DNA of 64,000 nucleotides from Pipra filicauda (Eukaryota > Chordata > Aves > Passeriformes > Pipridae). The position numbers were made by a program, and so were the translations under genes. The stretch spans positions 1 to 64,000 of the forward strand of contig NW_024104998.1 of the NCBI RefSeq assembly GCF_003945595.2. Reading direction: 5' to 3'. Under the pieces are notes generated by a model that had not been told where the DNA came from, made no database searches, and saw only the letters and a list, made by a program, of their open reading frames with translations. Positions within the stretch are counted from its first letter, which is position 1; each line of letters opens with the position of its first letter. Below, piece by piece: positions 59,501-64,000 of the stretch.

Positions 59501-62500
59501 AAATACACCTCTGTATGAATTTGCTCAACCACTACTTTTAAGCCTCAGTAAGAACTGCTCAAGTTGTACAACAGTCAGCATTTTTGCTATATTTTTATGC
59601 ATGCAATTTGTCATCAGTTTGTGCCTCTTTAAAGCTTAGCACTGATTTTTTAAAAAGTTTCTTTCAGTTGCAGTGCTCCTTTGTTCCTTTCAAAGATTAT
59701 TTTTCCTTCCTGAGGCTCCTTGGTGGAAGACAGAAGAAAATATAGAGGCAGGAGTATTATAAACTGAAGCAGATGGCATTTTGGTTTTGGAGAATATAAT
59801 GAAGCTTGCACACAATGTAAATTGTCCCATAACCGAGTGCATTTCTTGCAATGTGTTGAAAATCAACCAGACATTTCCAAGAGGAAGGATTTTCACATAA
59901 TTTAAGAAGGTGTCAGTAAATAACATGGAAATAAACAGAATCATTCCAAAGTGGGAAAACTTGAAGAGGTCAATAAATTAGCTAATGCAAGGAGTTTGGC
60001 TGTCTGATGCTTTCTCATGTTTAAAATGTTTAAAATTCTCATGTAACTCAGAGACTGTTAGTAATTCCTGTTACTGAAAACATCAAGATTAAGAGAAGCA
60101 TTGAATAGACTCATCCCCAATCAATTCCTTTGGGAACTGTCAATAGCATGATTAAATCAGATTTGACCAATACATCATGGTCATTTGGGGATTGAAGGTG
60201 AAATAAGGTTTGTCATGGCAAAAATTTAAATGCCTTTTCAGATCAAAAGGTAGTTTGAGTGGTTTTTTTTAATGATCTCTAGCATAGTGTCAAGACTGTT
60301 CTATTTCACCAGAGAAAACTGATTATAGTTCACTTTGGAGAAGAAATAAATGTGCTACTGTGACAGTAACTATTTACTTACCATAACAGACTGTATTTTT
60401 AGGGATGAACAGAATGGTATTATATCTTAGAATTCCTGGAACAGGCATCAGAGAATATTAATATAACTACAGAGGCAAAATTAGTGTCTTCAGTGTAAAA
60501 CAATAAGCAAACAACATCTCCTTGCTTGTCGGGGTTTTTTTGTTTGTTTTGGTTTGGGGTTTTTTTAATGTTCTTACTAGTCTTTGAATTGTCTTATCTC
60601 TTGCAATCCTTCCCATTGTTTTTTGTCAACACATTCTCGGATTACTACTCTTTGCCATGAAGTATATTTAAAACCTATTAATTTTTTATTCATTGTTTAA
60701 GATTCTGTTCCTAAATTTTATGCAAAATATACCATCAACCTTATATAAAATACAGAAACAGTTGCCAGTCAGAAGAATTGCATGTGCAAGGGGGCAAAGT
60801 GTTTATATCTGATTATGCTGCCCTTCATCAATGTTAAGTAGAACACTTATTACAGCCCAGTGGAGCACAGTCTGTATATACAGATGGCTGTTTATTAACC
60901 ACAATAACATAAACCCTCCTACTTGATTTTGCTTAAACTACAAGTGGTCATATTTATGTTTCTAAAGATATCCAGGGGTGATTTTTCTTTTCCTCAATAC
61001 AGAAAATAATACTGGGTAGTAATGATCTAATTCAGAAAGAGGAAATCTCATCTATATGAGAAAGTAAAGTAGTTTTTGGAAGATATGTACATGAGCTGGA
61101 AGCTATACGGGCAGAAAGAAGGGAGTTATCACAGGTGCTTCCATAAATTGAGATATGTAATTTTTTTTTTGAAAGATAATATACTTTATCAAAGAAATGC
61201 TATTGAACTAGAACATCAAGGTTGAACTATGATGCTAACAGAAGAGAGTCAGACTCCATCTTGTTGTCCGTACAGTGTCTGTAGGAGACTTTGCTTCCTT
61301 AATCTCAAAGAACAGACTTTGACTGTAGCTGAAAAGGGTATTTGTAGGTTCTTTCTGCAACAGTTCCTCCAGTTTATTTTCTACCAGCCTGGAAACTGTG
61401 CAATCGCATTGTCCATGCCCTTGTTTTACTGCATAATTCAGCTGTATGAACTTCATGCCTTTCAAAGAAAATCTGTCATTGCTTTTTGTTCTCCCTGCCC
61501 CATCCTCATTCCCAATATTGGAGGAAATATCTGCACAGTGGAGTTTGTCTTCTGCAGGACTCCTTGCAGAACTCACAGCCTGGCAGACAACAGGAACAGT
61601 GAAGAGTGTAGGAAATGAAGGCAGCAGAAACAAGCAGTCCTTTTTTTTTCCAGCCCACAGCACAGAAAGAAGCTCTGGTTAGCTCATGACACTTGCAACT
61701 TGTCAGAAGGGGGAAATGGGTTTCAGAACATAGGCATGCACCTTAGTAGGACAGGCAGCTTACCTCCAGCTATAGAGAGAGCAGCTGAGGGAGTGTACAG
61801 GAGCCTTATCTTCAGTTAGCTATCCCCAGCTGTGTGTTGTAGCAATTTTTGTTATGTAGTATTAGCTGTAGCAGCGATCAGCATGCTGTTGAGGAGACAA
61901 GGGGAATGTTTCTTGGAAGAAATGATCTAGAACTCCCGCTTCTTCTGTAAAAGCACAGTGGCTCAGGGAAAAAAAACCAACTATATGATGTGAGGCATCT
62001 TTTAAAACTAAACCATCCACCTCTGCTGTGCGCTTGGCTTATGTACCTAGCACACCTCCTTTCTTGTTCACCTGTTGTGTTGAACCCCCCCCATCATATT
62101 TCCCAAAGCTCTCAACTCCCTGCATCTCTTAGAAGACTCCAAGCAAAACAGAATTGCACCAATCAACCTGATGAGCAGTCCTAAAAATGAAAGAATCTGT
62201 GCAGCCAAAAGGCAATTTTTAGCCTTCGAAACTAATGAATACAGAAGACCTTAGATGTCTAACTGAATAGTTCTGATTACATACAATTAAAGAGCAGTGG
62301 TATACACCTAGCACAGTTCCTTTCTCAGATGTCTGTTATTTGCTATTATCACAGAGACAGATATATCAAGGTGGGATTTAGCAAATCCCATCCAAATACT
62401 TTTTACATTTTGTACTATGAAGTTATGAAGATAAACTTATTTTCTGCTAGTTATTTCTGGATGTAAATCAGACAGCAAGTACACAGAATAATTAAAGAAA

Positions 62501-63240
62501 GCTGCAAATGGCCACATAAAAAGCTTTATTCTTTGCACTCCCAGCGTGAGATTTGATGCCAATACACTGTTTTTATAATTACAAAATATTTCAGAGTAAT
62601 GTAGATAAATTGACTAAAAACTGAAGCTGAATACTGCAACGGACAAAGAATGAATACAAGTATACAGATCTCCACATTCACTTATTCCTGAAGAATTAGA
62701 AATGCTACATTACTTTCTGAAAATGTAATATGGCCATAGGACAATACATAATTTTAAAATGTGAAAGAATTTAACGGGCTATATGCTACTAAAGAAAATT
62801 AGTTTCTGAACTTGTGATCAAATGCTTGTATGGAGAGTAATTATGCCTCTTTTTTCCTGCAATATTTCTTCTGAAATATTTTCCTCACAAATGGTTTAGA
62901 AAAATTTATTGGACAGTATTGCCAGTCCTCCCTAGGAAGGAGGACAGAAGTGAGGGACAGTCTTAACAAAGACTGTTTCTATGCATCAGGCAGGCTCACG
63001 TAATCAAAAATGCTGGTGTCTCTTTAGGTAAAATGGTGACATTTGTTATTCTAGGCTGCAAGGAGGCTTGACTTGAGGCTCTGTGCCCTCATAAACTGGG
63101 AAATACAGATCTGTTCCCAGACTGTCTGAAATATGGAGACTGATGTTTACATTATCATGCGGAGCATTCCTTCCTGGGTAGTTTTTGTCCTTACCCACTT
63201 GGCAGCCTCCCATCTCTGGATTTGAGCTATCCTGGTCACC
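56526..63240. other. Intergenic, no supported gene
   Basis: About 6.7 kb. It contains a 168-codon plus-strand frame (58525-59031, own entry), opposed frames at 61229-61663 on both strands, and otherwise AT-rich DNA with short homopolymers. No repeat family recognised. Confidence 0.55.
58525..59031 (+). CDS. Unrecognised 168-codon open frame
   Basis: This is the longest plus-strand frame outside the CpG island and retroviral regions. The predicted protein is soluble, Cys-rich (about ten Cys), with no signal peptide, membrane segment or motif I know. Base composition over the frame is more G+C-rich than its surroundings, which raises the chance of an open frame. No clear acceptor, donor or poly(A) context was found. 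It could be an old retrocopy, a lncRNA exon or chance. Confidence 0.15.
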   Translation: MKQRTRRGPCEVKSLSCYHQPWIAVKTLQEQWEGLTYEVRKATLDIPLVRECLERVLQAASLPHRSILPADLITLFPGTCCRAIPQLSCMELVLGDSGRELVISSAKRTTVEHRGRCVDYSVICLGRNDCTMHRDLLSDAYQIHSSWHFMAFGCLQDKVPAKWCFQAE

Positions 63241-64000
63241 TGTGGGGTAAGGAAGTAACTGAGACTGACTCAAAGGAATCTCTACACAGTATGCACTGTA
63301 TAGCAAAAGCACACCTTTATTCCAGCTGGGGGCCATGCTGGGGTTAAACCGCTACAAGCATTTCCGACAAGTGTCAAAACTCAAGAGGTTTTTATACACT
63401 GGAGTGATAAGTTCCAAATTTTATCTGTCACATACATCCTCCGAGAGTCAGTACAAAGTTTGATTTGTAGCTGTCTTATCTAACTACATTCTATGCATAC
63501 CTGTTCCCTATACCTATTATTATATATTTGTTACATAAAGCCTTATCATTTCAAGCAATTATACAACCACCCATCCCCTGGTCCTCTTGCAAAGTTATTG
63601 ATCATTACTGTTACATGTTGAAGTGTTTTTCTTTCTGTGTTATCTTACCCCCTCAGATAGGCAGGCTTACATGCCTTACATTCCCTTCCTGTGTTTATCT
63701 TTGGTCAGGTGGGCTTCTTGCAAGTGGTTATATTCTCTTCCTGTTTTATTATACCGATTCAGTGGGGTTGGCCCCCTCTTACAAGTGATTATATTTTGCA
63801 AAGTCACACTTCTGCTAAGTTTCAAAGGTTATGCTAACCTTATGCTAGGTACATAAGATTAGGCTAACATAACCAAGTCAAGCTTTATTTTATTGTCTCT
63901 GTTTCAATACCATTGTATAATGTTAGATGGCTGCCTGCTTTCCAAAACTCCACTTTGTGATGAGTTATTTGGTCCTTATATCAAGTGTTTCAGCAGTATA
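63241..64000 (-). mobile_element. Retroviral LTR, runs past the window edge
   Basis: The left end is TGTGGGGTAAGG at 63241, which on the minus strand is a terminal '...CCCCACA'. On the minus strand TATAAAAA (plus 63389-63396) comes about 70 bases before AATAAA (plus 63316-63321), an order and spacing typical of an LTR with a short R. U3 would extend to the right for at least several hundred bases. No primer-binding or retroviral coding sequence follows at the left, so it is a solo LTR or a 3' LTR. The right end is not identified. Confidence 0.65.

Noticed and set aside
61229..61663. Opposed frames of 129 and 142 codons on both strands
   Set aside because: They mirror each other, show no domain and have no splice or poly(A) context. 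At most one could be real and neither is supported.
63046..63336. 96-codon minus-strand frame with Met near 63336
   Set aside because: It begins inside the R/U5 part of the LTR at 63241 and continues into its flank. No retroviral or host domain is visible.
45131..64000. First exons of PARP8, the neighbour of EMB in mammals, expected in divergent orientation
   Set aside because: No PARP-like coding sequence or second CpG island was seen. In human the two genes are far apart.

Overview
The window is vertebrate nuclear DNA, almost certainly from a bird. The evidence is several CR1 LINE fragments with the avian 3' end (ATTCTGTGA/ATTCTATG-type tails and the 'tggtttgggttggaaggacc' motif), avian-type endogenous retroviral LTRs, AT-rich introns with consensus GT-AG splice sites, and one intron-rich gene whose best match is embigin (EMB). 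In mammals EMB lies in the 5q11 block, which corresponds to the avian Z chromosome, so Z linkage is an inference. Nothing bacterial, plasmid-like or CRISPR-like is present.

The only protein-coding host gene I can support is EMB, on the minus strand, from the CpG island promoter (about 44.1-45.1 kb) to the stop codon at 26033-26035. I assembled nine coding exons by hand. Every junction has an acceptor AG and a donor GT, the phases agree at all junctions, and the sum is 1011 bases (336 codons plus stop). The product has a signal peptide, a linker, two Ig domains with the expected Cys-Trp-Cys pattern, a transmembrane helix with a buried Glu, and a short basic tail. A strong donor 16 bases after the stop and an acceptor at about 24490 suggest a spliced 3' UTR that may run to about 20.2 kb.

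Layout. 1-4060: two related LTR-like pieces in the same orientation, with a CR1 reverse-transcriptase remnant between them. 5630-6130: CR1 3' end. 11665-about 18100: a decayed minus-strand endogenous retrovirus (3' LTR, env, integrase, RNase H, reverse transcriptase thumb, gag nucleocapsid and capsid end). It has lost protease and most of reverse transcriptase and was later hit twice by other LTR elements. Each insertion is flanked by a perfect 5-base target duplication: 12420-13265 inside env, 15006-16315 inside integrase. 18.1-20.2 kb: unassigned. 20.2-44.6 kb: EMB, with an ERVL-like solo LTR in the putative 3' UTR intron. 45.1-64 kb: gene-poor DNA with a second copy of that LTR (53439-53970), two CR1 pieces (52.9 and 55.9 kb), short tandem duplications and a further LTR at the right edge (63241-64000).

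The novelty I can support is the nested retroviral locus with an enhancer-like tandem repeat in the younger LTR, and the 31-base EMB exon whose inclusion or skipping puts the next exon in two different open frames, giving different cytoplasmic tails. I found no unknown multi-gene system.
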